From contig NC_081411.1 in the NCBI RefSeq assembly GCF_030272615.1, positions 161,344,089-161,408,088 of the forward strand: a DNA stretch of 64,000 nt, written 5' to 3'. Positions 34,374 to 45,945 of the stretch are shown piece after piece. The notes beneath the pieces were generated by a model, which worked only from the letters and a program-made list of their open reading frames with translations, was not told the origin of the DNA and searched no databases. Both the position numbers and the translations under genes were made by a program. The stretch comes from Cryptomeria japonica. Lineage: Eukaryota; Streptophyta; Pinopsida; Cupressales; Cupressaceae. Positions within the stretch are counted from its first letter, which is position 1. Each line of letters starts with the position of its first letter.

Positions 34374-35965
34374 ATGTCTGGTAGTGAGTCAGTGGGAGAC
34401 AACACCGACAACATGGTGACCAATGCAGAGTTAGCAAAAAGGATGGAGGATCAGGGTGAAGAAAATAGACTCCTTAGGGAAAGATTACAACAACTTGAAA
34501 GAAAGTTGAACCAAGTAGAAGTCAAGACTGAAGAAGTCAGTGAGAGAGTAGAAATTGTTGAAGATAAGAAGGAAACCTTAGAGGAAGAAATCCCAGAACC
34601 AGATCCAATCTTGGATAAAGAACAAGAAACCTTTTTACAAGCTTTGAAAGCTTTGACTGGAAAGGCCCTAGATGGAGTGTCCCTTTTTAGTGGCAAGATG
34701 GAACTAGAAGCACTAATGGAGTGGATAGAGGGTCTAGAGAATCACTTTGATGTGATGGCATCACTGAAGCACAGAAAGTGAAGGTATCCAAATCCAGAAT
34801 GAGAGGGGCAGCCTTGACCTGGTGGAAATTCATCCAAGAGGAAAGGGTGAAAGAGGGAAAGAAACCCATAACCACCTAGAAGACAATGGTGACTAAGATC
34901 AAAGACACCTACATGCCTGAAGATTATGAAATCCAGTTGCATAGGAAGAGACAAAACTTAAGGCAGAAAGACCTAGATGTCAGTAGTTACACTGAAGAAT
35001 TCCAAAAACTAAGCCTTAGATCGAAGGTACAAGAAGATGAAAATGTCAGAGTAGCTAGATATCTCAATGGGTTAAGATGGAATATTCAGGAAGAGTTAAG
35101 CCTATGGTGTCCCAACACATTACAGAAGTGTTATCAATTAGCATTGAAGGTAGAAGAGAGAAACAAGAAGAAACAAGAACATAATGGTAGAGGTAGAGGC
35201 AGAGGAAACAGAGGCAGTCATAGAGGCAGTTTTGGGGGAAGATACATAGATCATAGGTCCCAGGGAGAGTCTAAGCTTATTGAGAAAAGTGGGGATTCTC
35301 AGAGCAGACCCAACTATAGGGGTAGGGGATCAGGCAACCTAGGAAGGGGTAGATCTAATGGACCTGGAAGAGGTTCATACTTCTCCACAATGAAGTGTTA
35401 CAACTGTCAGAAACTAGGCCATCCAGCATATAGATGCCCAGAAAAGCCAAGCTCATCTCAAGGAGGTGATAAGAGAGTCCATTTTGTACAAGAAGAAACC
35501 ACACCAAGTCAAAGGTGTCTACCATCAGAAGAAGGGGAAAACCTCATGATCAGGAGGATCCTCATGAAAGAGCCATCTCAGAAAGATGTGTCTCAAAGGA
35601 AAGCTCTTTTCAGGATCAAATGTAAGATCCAAGGAAAGGTGTGCAAAGTTATCATTGACTCAGGATCAACTGATAACATCATATCAGAAGAAGCTGCTAC
35701 AAAACTTCATTTACCTAGAATACAGCACAATGAGTCCTACAAGGTCACATGGTTGGAAAAAGGGCAGCATGTATTAGTGAGTGAACAAACATGGGTAGAG
35801 TTTAACATAGGTGAGTACCAAGATAAGATTTTGTGTGATATACTACCTATGGATGCTTGTCATTTGCTTCTAGGAAGACCTTGGCAATTTGACAGGAAAG
35901 CACAATATGATGGTGAAAAGAACTCATACTCATTTTTCAAGAATGGTATCAACTATAAAATTTAG
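34374..35965 (+). pseudogene. gag: Element B gag and protease, broken
   Basis: The ATG at 34374 (MSGSESVGDN) is the first after the primer site. The N-terminus holds a predicted coiled coil (about residues 20-75, heptad-like leucines and charged residues). The gag core follows (LMEWIEGLENHF, then GAALTWWKFIQEE, then EEFQKLSLRS), then a basic Arg/Gly-rich stretch (about 35188-35370) and an intact zinc knuckle CYNCQKLGHPAYRC (about 35396). Next comes the protease, with VIIDSGSTDNIIS holding D-S-G (about 35650), and LLGRPWQFDRK (about 35868). Breaks are a one-base loss at about 34753, TAG at 34877-34879 where A has Trp, and TAG at 35963-35965. Apart from these the frame is continuous into RT. 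Confidence 0.88.
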
Positions 35966-37522
35966 TCCCTTAATGAAGACAGTGAGGGCAGCAAACCACA
36001 AGTTCCCAAAACCTTGTTAGTTGGTGAAAAGGAGTTCATTCATACCTTAAAAGAAGGTGATGGCATAGGTTTTGCATTAGTAACTAAACTAGTTGATGAA
36101 AAGAAAGAAAAGAAGGTAGAAATCCCATATGAGGTGCAGCAACTTCTAGATCAGTTTAAGTCAATTGTTAATAATGGTCAACCAACCTCTCTACCTCCTC
36201 AGAGAGCCATTAGCCACCAGATAGATTTCATCCCAGGTGCATCCTTACCAAACAAAGCTGCTTACAAAATGACACCTGAACAAAATCAGGAAGTGGCAAG
36301 ACAAATCCAAGAGCTATTAGACCAAGGATTGATTAGAAAAAGTATTAGTCCATGTGCAGTACCCATAGTGTTAGCACCTAAGAAAGGTGGGGCTTGGAGA
36401 CTTTGTACAGATTCAAGAGCAATAAACAGGATCACAATCAGGTATAGATTCCCCATTCCTAGGATAGAAGATCTTATGGATTGTTTAGGGGGAGCAAAAT
36501 ATTTCAGTAAGATAGACCTAAAAAGTGGTTATCATCAAATCCGCATCAAAGAGGGAGATGAATGGAAAACAACTTTCAAGACAAATGAGGGGTTGTATGA
36601 ATGGCTAGTCATGCCATTTGGGTTAACAAATGCACCTAGTACATTTATGAGATTGATGAATGAGGTGTTACATGACTTCATAGGCAGGTTTGTAGTTGTG
36701 TACCTTGATGACATCTTAATTTTCAGTCAAACCAAGGAAGAACACCTCCAACATTTGTAGATTGTCTTACAAAGATTGAATGATGAACAACTTACTATCA
36801 ACCTAGAAAAATGTGATTTCCTTAAGCAAGAGCTGGTCTATTTGGGTTTTGTTGTTTTAGGAGGTGATTTGAAGATGGATCCAGATAAGGTAGAAGCAAT
36901 AGTTAATTGGCCAACCCCTAAGAATGCTAGTGATGTCAGGAGTTTTCATGGACTTGCTCAATTTTATAGGAAATTTATCAGAGGTTTCAGTGAAATATGT
37001 GAACCTATGTTAGAAACCATTAAGGGTGGTGTGAAAGTGAAATTTCAGTGGATAGAAGCAGCCAACAGGGGACTTGAATCGTTGAAAGTCAGAGTTGCTA
37101 CCCAACCAGTGTTGATTCTACCTAGTTTTGACAAATTGTTTACCTTAGAGTCTGATGCAAGCAATATTGCTATTGGTGCTGTTTTGAGTCAGGATAATAG
37201 ACCTGTTGCATTTTTCAGTGAAAAGCTTAATGATGCTAAGAAGAAATATTCTTCATATGATCTTGAAATGTATGCTTTGGTTCAGGCACTTAGAAAATGG
37301 AGGCATTACCTTCTTCCTAAAGAATTTGTGGTTTACACTGACAACCAGGCACTTAGTTTTCTTAATTCACAGGATAAGCTTAGTCATAGACATGTTAAAT
37401 GGGTAGAGTCTTTGCAAGCATATACCTTTACTTTGAAGCATAAAAAAGGACAGTGCAATAAAGTAGCTGATGCATTGAGTAGAAGGTTACTTACTATTCA
37501 AGAAATTCAGATTAGAAGTATT
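35966..37522 (+). pseudogene. pol: Element B reverse transcriptase and RNase H
   Basis: This continues the gag-protease frame after one stop. The pre-RT linker contains PPQRAISHQIDFIPGASLP. RT contains WRLCTDSRAINRITIRYRFP, YFSKIDLKSGYHQI (first catalytic Asp), [20 protein letters not shown] and [12 protein letters not shown] (catalytic D-D, about 36700). TAG at 36758-36760 interrupts where A reads Arg. The connection has LKMDPDKVEAIVNWPTP. RNase H contains LESDASNIAIGAVLSQ, YDLEMYALVQAL and VVYTDNQALSFL (about 37330), then KVADALSRR. The C-terminal end is cut at 37522 by element C; the next gypsy codon is at 44443. Confidence 0.9.
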
Positions 37523-37671
37523 TGTTGGTGTAAATAATTATTCATCATGGATATTATTACACTTACTTAAGTTTACTTAGGATAATGCATTACATAGTAA
37601 TTTGGATATGAGACACTTGGGTGTTTGTGCCTCATTGGGATAGTGTGTGTAGGAGAAATTCCACCTCTTAT

Positions 37672-37754
37672 GGTGTTGATCTTGTTATTACACTATCATA
37701 TCCACTTATTGTGGAGTGATAATTCCACCTTCGGTGGGTGATCCACCTCATGTG
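37672..37754 (+). promoter_or_regulatory. Cluster of short CCACC hairpins in the C LTR
   Basis: Three related inverted repeats: the first, near 37660-37676, is ATTCCACC with a TGGTGT partner; the second, 37726-37738, is CCACC-TTC-GGTGG; the third, 37741-37755, is TCCAC-CTCAT-GTGGA. The single LTR difference falls between the second and third. Confidence 0.5.
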
Positions 37755-37773
37755 GAATATTATATTATTTCTC

Positions 37774-37804
37774 CTACCTACCCACACCTATTTCCTACCT
37801 ACCC
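37774..37804 (+). promoter_or_regulatory. Two ACCTACC (MYB AC-element-like) boxes
   Basis: CTACCTACCC at 37774-37783 and CCTACCTACCC at 37794-37804 lie 60-90 bases before the TATA box. ACC(A/T)ACC is a known plant R2R3-MYB target; binding here is inferred. Confidence 0.45.
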
Positions 37805-37863
37805 TTGTTTCTCATTGAGCCACTTGTCATATTTGTGTGCTCATACATCCATATGGCCTTGCC

Positions 37864-37871
37864 TATATAAG
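37864..37871 (+). promoter_or_regulatory. TATA box of element C
   Basis: TATATAAG is followed about 30 bases later by ATTCATTGTATTGG, a likely start region. The same sequence is in the 3' LTR at 44304-44311. Confidence 0.7.
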
Positions 37872-38002
37872 CAGGCCTCTATTCATTGTATTGGTTAATC
37901 CAGTTGATCATTTTTATATTGATGAGAATACAGTTTGTTCTTGTCATTCTATTGTCTCTTTTATGCTTTTCATTGTGCCCTTGATCTTGGCAAAATCCAA
38001 CA

Positions 38003-38014
38003 TGGTATCAGAGC
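38003..38014 (+). promoter_or_regulatory. Primer binding site of element C
   Basis: TGGTATCAGAGC is an exact initiator-Met-tRNA complement and abuts the LTR end. Confidence 0.95.
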
Positions 38015-39614
38015 TTTTGGGGCTTCGTTGATTAGTTTTTGGAGACATCGTGGAAGGCTTCTATTTTCGGATTTGGGGATCTTCATTTTTTGGAGGCATC
38101 TTACAGCGATTTGGACATCACCGTTGAATCCGGGAGGCCATTTCCATAAATTTTGACTATAAAGTCAACCTATTTTGGTGAGGAAATTTTTTTTCCAATT
38201 TGGCTATATCGTACGGATTTTCGATTTTTTATATATTTTTTCAAAAAAAAATATATTTTTTTGTTTTTCTGAATATTGTTTTGAAAATCAAAAAAAATCA
38301 AAAAAAAAATTGAAAATATATCAAAAAAATCGGAACCCAAAATATTTTTTCAAAAAAAAAAAAGGGGGAATTTTTTTGGGGGGTCCGAAGACCCCCCCCC
38401 GTGCTTGCCGTACCTGCAGGTTCGCAGGTCACAATTACCGCAGACCCGGACTCCGTACACCGCTCCGTCTGCCGTGCCAGCGCCTCCCTCGTCCTCTGTT
38501 CCGGCGCCCAGCCGTCTGCAGCAACCTCTCCCGGCAACTCCCGGCGCCACCTGTTCCGGCAGCTCCCGGAGCCACCATCTCTCCTTCTGCCACCGTGTTC
38601 CGCTGTGTCACTGCCGGAAGCCCCTACACGTCACCTGCTCCGGCACCCATGAACTCGCCTCCGGCAGCCGTCCGAGCACAGAACCCGCCACGCGTCTGAC
38701 ACATCATCCGGACACGCAGGCAACCGTACAGACACGTCAACACTCAAGAACTGTGCCACGCAGCATTACCGTACGCACAGTCAGCAGTACGGACGCACAC
38801 ATCAGCCTGCACAGTCATCATTTCCGTACAGTACGGACTGTACAGTCAGCAGGCCGAGTCATCCGTCCGTACAGTACGGATGCCCAGTCAGCCAGGCAGC
38901 GAAGTTTTCATGACGGTCATATGGCCGTCAAATTTAACACAGTGTTTTGCTGACGTCAACGCCACATCAGCATTTTTTGAAAATTTTTAAACCCCTCTCC
39001 ATTGGGCTTTTCAGTTTTGCAGTCCAACTTTGGAAGGCCATATCTTGCTCATTTTTGCTCCTTTTTTGGTGCAATTTTTTTTGAAATGGGCTAAAATTTC
39101 GTGATCTTCGCAGTGGTGTGGTTATTTTCTGATTTTGATGCACAGGTTTTTCAGAATTTTCGGATTCTCTCAGCTGTACCTGTCCAATCCTTAATTCTGC
39201 AACTTCAAAGGCCTCGTTTGAGCTCATACGACCTCCTTTTCAGGTGCCGTTTTTTTTTGAAAGTGCTTATTTTTTCGTCTACTTTCAGAATCTATGATCA
39301 GATTTCAGAGATTTTGAGTGAAAATTGTACTTTCAGATATTGGTCTTATTTGGCCTATTAGGTACTTGTAAATTGCTTGGATCTTAGCTAGATCTCTTGC
39401 ATTTTCAGTTGAGTCTCTTTTGGCCTTCTTGAGGCAGTTGTAAAATTGTAAATCAGAAGTCCACTTTGCCATTTTTTTGCAAGTGGCCCATTGTATACGC
39501 ACTACTTATAAAGTGCCAAAATCATCACATTTGGGGGGGTTCTTTGATTGAGTGAATTTGGGGGGGTGTCTTGTGTGATTGTGCCTCTTTTGTGCTCTTT
39601 CCATTCTTGTTGCA
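38015..39614 (+). other. Long leader of element C with GC-rich structured core
   Basis: A 1.6-kb untranslated leader. It has an A/T-rich part (38170-38370), a strong hairpin at 38378-38397 (GGGGGGTC, CGAA, GACCCCCC), and a GC- and CpG-rich part (38390-38930) unlike the surrounding DNA. Inside that are perfect palindromes: TCCGTAC-A-GTACGGA at 38823-38837 and 38866-38880, and GACTGTACAGTC at 38836-38847. Before gag come TTGGGGGGGT runs at 39531 and 39559. Open frames here (up to 182 codons) are composition artefacts. Confidence 0.7.
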
Positions 39615-42600
39615 ATGAGTCCTAATAAGTTTCCACCTTTAACTCCACATAATTATGCATCATGGAAAATTAAAGTATGGAGTAAACTAATGGAAAAGGG
39701 TCTCACACACTACATAGATGGAACAATAATAGCACCACCTGATCCTAAGGCTGATCCAAATGCTCAATTAGAATGGCTCACTAAGAATTGCATGGCTCTT
39801 GGAACCTTACGCAAGTATGTATCAGATGACCTCATTTTCCACATTGAGAAGTGTAAAACAATTAAAGAGGCTTGGGATATGTTTCAGAAATTGTATGGAC
39901 AAGTTGATGAAATCAGAGGCTATCAAATTGATAATGAGCTCACCAACTTAGATCCCAAGAATTTTGATACAATCCAAGATTATGTAACCAAAGCAAATGA
40001 GCTAAGAGCAAAGCTAAAGGATTGTGGAATAGACAAAAAGGATGCTCAATTGATATTCAACTTGTTGGACAAGCTTGCACCAGAGTATGCAGCATTTGTA
40101 TCAAGCTTCCAAACTCATCGTTTGACAGTGGGGAGTTCTTATGTTATGCCTTCTTTTGAAGCTTTCACAGAAATGTTGATATTGGAACAATCCAAGTTGT
40201 TGAACATGGGGCTTCTCAAGTCTTCAAAGTCCAAGGCTTTGGTGGCAAATCAAGGAAATCAAGGAAGTCAAGGCAAAAATTCCAACAAGAAGAAGAAGCA
40301 ATCTAAGTCTCAACCACAACAAGAAAAGGGACAATCATCCTCTCCATCACAAGGCAATCAACAATCCTCTTCCAAGAAGGGGACAACACCTAAGAAGGAT
40401 AAACCAACTTGTGCATATTGCAAAAAGTATGGTTATGATGAGCATCGATGCCACGCAAAGCAAGTTGATGAGTTAACCAATCTTCTCAAGAAAAACAACA
40501 TCAACTTGCCATTCGCCTACACAAAGAAGGATTCATCTTCTTCCTCCTCACAGTCAAAAGGAAAAGGGCAAGCATTTGTGGCTAAAACAGGTTCTTCACA
40601 GCAATGGATACTTGACTCGGGTGCCTCCTATCACATGGGTTCTACAAAGGAACAGTTTTCTTCATTAGAGCCATCTAAGGTACCTCACATTTACATAGGT
40701 GATGATACACAAGTAGAGGTTGAAGGGAAAGGTTCAGTTGACATGGATGATGGAACATTTGAGAATGTTCTCTATGTTCCTAACTTGTCTACCAACCTTC
40801 TCTCCATCTACCAAATCACTCACTATGGGAATGGGAAAAAGGTTGAGTTTACACCAGATTCAGTTGTGGTAAAGGAACTTGATGATGATGCCTTGGTAGC
40901 AGTGGGACAAGTCAATGACAACTCAAGGCTTTACTCATTTTCCCACTTTGTGCCACGTTCACCTTCTAGGGCCTTGCTTACTCATTCAAATTCAGAAAGT
41001 AAGCTATGGCATGAGCGGTTTGGTCACCTCAACTACCGCTATCTACAGCAGCTCAGCACTAAAGACATGGTCACAGGTCTTCCTTGAATCAGCTTTTCAG
41101 AGGGTGTATGTTCAGGATGTTCCATGGGCAAGCATCCCGAAGAGAAATTTGATAAAGAGAAAACTTGGAGAGCTTTGGAAGTTCTTCAACTTGTTCACAG
41201 TGATGTAGCAGGTCCATTTCCAGCACCTTCATTTAGTAAGGCCCGCTATGCTCTTACCTTCATTGATGACTACTCCCGCTTCACTTGGGTCTACTTTCTC
41301 ATTCATAAGAGTGAAGTATTTGACAGATTTCAGGACTTCAAGGCTCCTGTGGAAAAGCAATCAGGGAAAGTGATCAAGATTCTTCGTACAGATAATGGCA
41401 GGGAATATGTGAACAAGAGACTTGAGGACTTTTGTACATTTGAGGGGATTGATCTTCAGCATTCTGTTGCATACACTCCACAGCAGAATGGGGTTGCAGA
41501 ACGCAAGAATCGAACTCTCAAAGAAATGGCTAGCTGTATGATCCATGCACGTTCTCTTGATCCCGCCTTTTGGACAGAGGCTATCAGTTGTGCCACACAC
41601 ATCCAGAATCGGGTTCCTCACAAAGCTTTACAAGGTATTACTCCTTTTGAAGCTTGGGTTGGTAGGAAACCGATTGTGAGACATTTCAGAGTCTTTGGGT
41701 GCCCAGCATGGGCTCGCATACCTCCACAGAAACGCAAGGCATTGGAACCACAGAGTCGGCCTTGCATATTTGTTGGATATCCTGAGGGTGTTAAGGCATA
41801 CAGATTGATGGATCCAAAGACACATGAGGTATTCATTGAGAGGAGTGTTCACTTTGAGGAAAGCTCTCCTAGCTTAGCCTCTCTACCTCCTCCACCTTCC
41901 TCCATTGTGGATGGTGATGTTAGTGATTCAGATGATGAGACTCCCTCAACTCCGACTCGCAGGATTACACCTCCGCAGGGTCCATTTGTAGTTGAGGTGC
42001 CTCATTCTCCACCTCCACCTAGACCTCGTTGGGCTCGACAGACACTTGAGTCCGCGGGTTCTCTTGCTGGGGATCCTTTGGATACACGGAGAACTCGATC
42101 ACAACATCAGGATCATCCACATGCATTTATTGCTACCGCTTCCGATCCACAGACATTCAGGGAAGCATCAGGGGTTCCTGAGTGGGACCAAGCTATGGAG
42201 GAAGAGTATAGTTCCTTGATGAGGAACAACACATGGGATCTAGTACATCTCCCTAAGGGGAGAAAGATGGTTCGATGTAAGTGGATCTATCGAACTAAGT
42301 TTGCAGCGGATGGTAGTGTGGATAAGTATAAGGCTCGGCTTGTTGCCAAAGGTTTCTCGTAGGTTGCAGGTGTTGACTATACTGAGACCTTTGCACCCGT
42401 AGCTAAGATGACCTCCATTCGTTTGACACTTGCTATAGCTGCAGCTCATGGTTGGGTTGTACATCAGATGGATGTGAAGAGTGCCTTTCTTCATGGTGAT
42501 CTAGATGAGGAGATTTATATGGAGCAGCCACAGGGTTTCATCCAGGATACTTCTTTGGTTTGCAGATTGAGGAAATCTATCTATGGCCTTAAGCAGGCCC

Positions 42601-43682
42601 CCAGGGCTTGGTATGCCAAGATGGATTCCTTTCTACTCTCTGCAGGTTTCACCAGATGTCATTCCGATCCGAATGTCTACATTTTGCGACAGGACGACTC
42701 TCACTTGATACTTGTGCTCTATGTTGATGACTTGATCATTACAGGGAGTACTTCATCCATCATTAGCAGGGTCAAATCTGCTTTGCATGACAGATTTTCT
42801 ATGACTGACTTGGGTCTTTTGCACTACTTTCTCGGGATTGAGATTTCACAGTCATCTTCCGGGATTACTCTATCGCAGCCCAAGTATGCTCTTGATCTAC
42901 TTGCACGCTTTCATATGGCTGATTGTAAGCCTGCCCCGACTCCCTTTCTTTCAGGAGTCAAACTTGAGGCTCAGTGTTCTTCTCCACTAGTTGATGCCAC
43001 TTTGTATCGTCAGCTTGTGGGTAGTCTCATCTACTTGACTCATACATGCCCTGATATTTCATTTGCAGTTGGCATGGTTTCCCGCTTCATGCAGGAACCA
43101 CATGAGCTTCATTGGAAAGCCGCCAAACGCATTTTACATTACATCCAGGGTACACATCACTATGGGATTCACTATGCAGCAGGCACAGGACTTCGCTTGG
43201 TTGGTTACACAGACTCCGATTGGGCTGGCGATCTAGTTGATCGTAAGTCTACTTCTGGTTACAGTTTTCACCTTGGTTCGGGCCCCATTTGTTGGCAGAG
43301 CAAGAAGCAACATGCTATTGCTCTCTCTTCGACTGAGGCTGAGTATCGAGGCGCTGTTAACGCAGCGACTGAGACCATTTGGCTCCAGCAGATTCTCACA
43401 GAGTTTGGATTCACTACTCCACGGCCGACAGTCCTACATTGCGACAATCAGAGTGCCATTGCCATCTCGAAGAACCCGGTCCAGCACCAGCGGACCAAAC
43501 ACATCGAGATTCATATGCACTATATCCGAGAGCTCATCCAGGAGCAGGTCATTGATTTGCAGTATTGTTCTACAGCAGAGCAGGTTGCTGACATATTCAC
43601 CAAACCTTTCACCGAGAGTAAGTTCCAGCAGTTGCGAGCTCTCTTGGGGGTGTGGGATGTGTCGTTAGGGGGGGTCAGCTGA
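39615..43682 (+). pseudogene. Element C gag-pol polyprotein with two stops
   Basis: A single frame from MSPNKFPPL (39615; an in-frame upstream ATG at 39579 lacks the gag start pattern) to 43682. Gag has NYASWKIKVW and IKEAWDMFQKLYG. The zinc knuckle CAYCKKYGYDEHRC has Tyr at 40434-40436 where His is needed. Protease: WILDSGASYHM. Integrase: LWHERFGHLN and CSGCSMGKH zinc ligands, HSDVAGPF (D), RTDNGREYVN (D), GVAERKNRTL (E). RT: VHQMDVKSAFLHGDL and VLYVDDLIITG (about 42715). RNase H: YTDSDWAGD, LSSTEAEYRG, LHCDNQSAI. It ends ADIFTKPF plus a short tail. Stops are TGA at 41085-41087 and TAG at 42360-42362 (CAG expected from KGFSQ), with no frameshift. Confidence 0.93.
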
Positions 43683-43950
43683 CTTCTCCTTCCTCTCTTA
43701 TGGGGGGGACTTTTTCCTCTTTGAGGTTTTGTCCTTCTTCCTTGAGATTCTTTTGTACATTCATCTCTCTTTTGGGGGGGAGTTTTTTCCCACTGGGTTT
43801 TCTCCTTTTCTCCGGTTGTGAGAGATTGCATTGCATTGTTTTGCTTGCATATGCATGTTGTACATGGGTACCTATCATGGCCTTGTAGCCGGGACCCATC
43901 TTGCATTGCTTAGTTGCATTGTAGACTTAAGTGCATTTCCCTAAGTTGCA
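43683..43950 (+). other. 3' untranslated region of element C with repeated G-runs
   Basis: G-runs at about 43646, 43668-43674, 43702-43708, 43774-43780 and the terminal one at 43956-43962 are spaced through a pyrimidine-rich background. They look like extra copies of the polypurine tract core. Confidence 0.6.
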
Positions 43951-43962
43951 CTTCAGGGGGGG
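43951..43962 (+). promoter_or_regulatory. Polypurine tract of element C
   Basis: CTTCAGGGGGGG lies directly before the 3' LTR start TGTTGGTG. Confidence 0.8.
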
Positions 43963-44442
43963 TGTTGGTGTAAATAATTATTCATCATGGATATTATTAC
44001 ACTTACTTAAGTTTACTTAGGATAATGCATTACATAGTAATTTGGATATGAGACACTTGGGTGTTTGTGCCTCATTGGGATAGTGTGTGTAGGAGAAATT
44101 CCACCTCTTATGGTGTTGATCTTGTTATTACACTATCATATCCACTTATTGTGGAGTGATAATTCCACCTTCGGTGGGTAATCCACCTCATGTGGAATAT
44201 TATATTATTTCTCCTACCTACCCACACCTATTTCCTACCTACCCTTGTTTCTCATTGAGCCACTTGTCATATTTGTGTGCTCATACATCCATATGGCCTT
44301 GCCTATATAAGCAGGCCTCTATTCATTGTATTGGTTAATCCAGTTGATCATTTTTATATTGATGAGAATACAGTTTGTTCTTGTCATTCTATTGTCTCTT
44401 TTATGCTTTTCATTGTGCCCTTGATCTTGGCAAAATCCAACA
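43963..44442 (+). repeat. 3' LTR of element C
   Basis: Identical to 37523-38002 except A for G at 44179. It ends TCCAACA and is followed by the duplication GTATT. Confidence 0.97.
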
Positions 44443-45923
44443 GTATTGGTATAGAATGTTTTAAGGATTTATATCCACATGATTCTGATTTTGCTGATAT
44501 TTACAAGGTTTGTCAAGATTTTCAGAATACTTTTCATAGTGAATATGCTGACTATACTTTGCAGAATGGATTGTTATTCAGGGGTGAACAGCTGTGTGTG
44601 CCAAAAGGTTCAATGAGGGAGAATCTGATACAGGAAAAGAATAATGGTTGCTTGTGTGGTCACTTTAGTCTTAATAAGACTTTGGAATTGGTTCAGAGGC
44701 ACTATTTTTGGCCTAAGATGCAGGCAGATGTCAGGAAATATGTTGAGCAATGCATGGTATGTCAGAAAGCCAAGGGTACTAGCACTAATGCTGGTTTGTA
44801 TCAGCCTCTTCCCATACCTTCTAGGCCTTGGGATTGTATCAGTATGGATTTTGTGGTAGGTTTGCCCAGGACTAAAGCAGGGTGTGATAGTATTTTTGTG
44901 GTTGTTGACAGATTCAGCAAAATGGCACATTTCATACCTTGCAAAACTACTAATGATGCTAGTCACATTGCTTTTCTTTTCTTTAAGGAAGTTGTAAGAA
45001 TTCATGGTTTGCCATCCAGTATTGTATCTGATAGAGATGCTAAGTTTTTGGGTCATTTTTGGAAAACTTTATGGAAGAAATTGGGTACTAACTTGTCTTT
45101 TGGCTCAGCTTACCATCCACAGATAGATGGCCAAATAGAAGTGGTGAATAGAACATTGGGTAATCTACTCAGATGTCTTACCAAAGAATATGGGCAAAGC
45201 TGGGATCAACTCATCCATCAGGCAGAGTTTGCATACAATGACAGTGTAAATAGATCCACTGGTAAGAGCCCATTTCAGATTGTTTATGGAATGCATCCTA
45301 GAGGTGTTTTTGAGTTAAATGATGTAACTAATTTGCAGCATGTGAGTGGTACAACAGAAGATATGGCACAATCTATGAAAGAAATTCATGAACAGGTACA
45401 AAAGTCTTTACAGGAAACTACTCAAAAAGTTAAGGAAAGAGTTGATGCTTCAAAAAGAGATGTTCAATTTTCAGTGGGTGATTATGTGATGGTCCATCTC
45501 AACAAGTCACAGTTACAGAAAGGAGTGCCTACTAAGTTGCAAATGAGAAGAGTAGGACCATGCAAAATCTTGGCTAAATATGGCCATAATGCTTACAAAG
45601 TTGATTTGCCTAATGAAGTTTCTATGTCTCCTATTTTCAATGTTGCAGATTTGGTGCCATTCAAAGGGGAGCTACCAACAGATTCACAAAGAGTTTCAAA
45701 TCTTTCTCATTCCCTTTCTGATCTTTCTCTCCCCTCTTCTTCTACTCCCATTCCTCAGCAGGTACTAGATTCAAGAATCATCAAAAAGACAAGACACCAT
45801 ACCTACTTGGAGCATCTCATCAAGTGGAAGGATAAACTAGTTTCTGAAGCCACACGGATAACTGAAAGTTCCTTTCTCAAAGCTGGAATTCCTCTTTCTT
45901 TACTGCCCAAAGGAGTCACATGA
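44443..45923 (+). pseudogene. pol: Element B integrase and chromodomain (right half of split pol)
   Basis: Resumes element B at the duplicated GTATT and stays open to TGA at 45921-45923. Zinc part: H-x-H around GHFSLNKTLELVQRHY and CMVCQKAKG. Core: ISMDFVVGLPR (first D, about 44850), VSDRDAKFLGHFW (second D, about 45030) and GQIEVVNRTLGN (E, about 45135; Thr is usual before the Glu, here Ile). After FAYNDSVNRSTG comes the VGDYVMVHL strand and a MRRVGPCKIL segment. The C-terminus has a chromodomain-like end (HTYLEHLIKWKDKLVSEATR, about 45796-45855), which in chromoviruses steers integration. The apparent longer frame from 44277 only reads through the Copia LTR. No lesion is seen in this half. 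Confidence 0.9.
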
Positions 45924-45931
45924 CTTCTTTG

Positions 45932-45945
45932 TCCTTAGGGGAGTA
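45932..45945 (+). promoter_or_regulatory. Polypurine tract of element B
   Basis: CTTAGGGGAGTA immediately precedes the 3' LTR start TGGTGCAGG. Confidence 0.8.

Larger units (their letters stand above)
37523..38002 (+). repeat. 5' LTR of element C
   Basis: 480 bp, TGTTGGTG...TCCAACA, identical to 43963-44442 except at one base. It contains three small hairpins, two ACCTACC boxes and a TATA box. Confidence 0.97.
37523..44442 (+). mobile_element. Element C: recent Copia element
   Basis: Complete Ty1/Copia structure: 480-bp LTRs (37523-38002 and 43963-44442), a primer site directly after the first, leader, one long gag-pol frame and a polypurine tract. The duplication GTATT lies at 37518-37522 and 44443-44447. 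I find one difference between the LTRs (G at 37739, A at 44179), so insertion is recent. Yet the gag-pol frame has two in-frame stops and a lost zinc-knuckle His, all explicable as C-to-T changes. Either these arose after insertion or the element moved with help from another copy. Confidence 0.95.

Noticed and set aside
38175-38953. Open frames of up to 182 codons in the Copia C leader
   Set aside because: They overlap in several frames and on both strands in a GC-rich, stop-poor region, have Pro/Ser/Thr-rich composition and no domain. Composition explains them.
44277-44442. Apparent N-terminal extension of the B integrase frame starting at 44277
   Set aside because: These codons lie in the Copia C LTR and are open only by chance; the gypsy sequence starts at 44443 with the target duplication.
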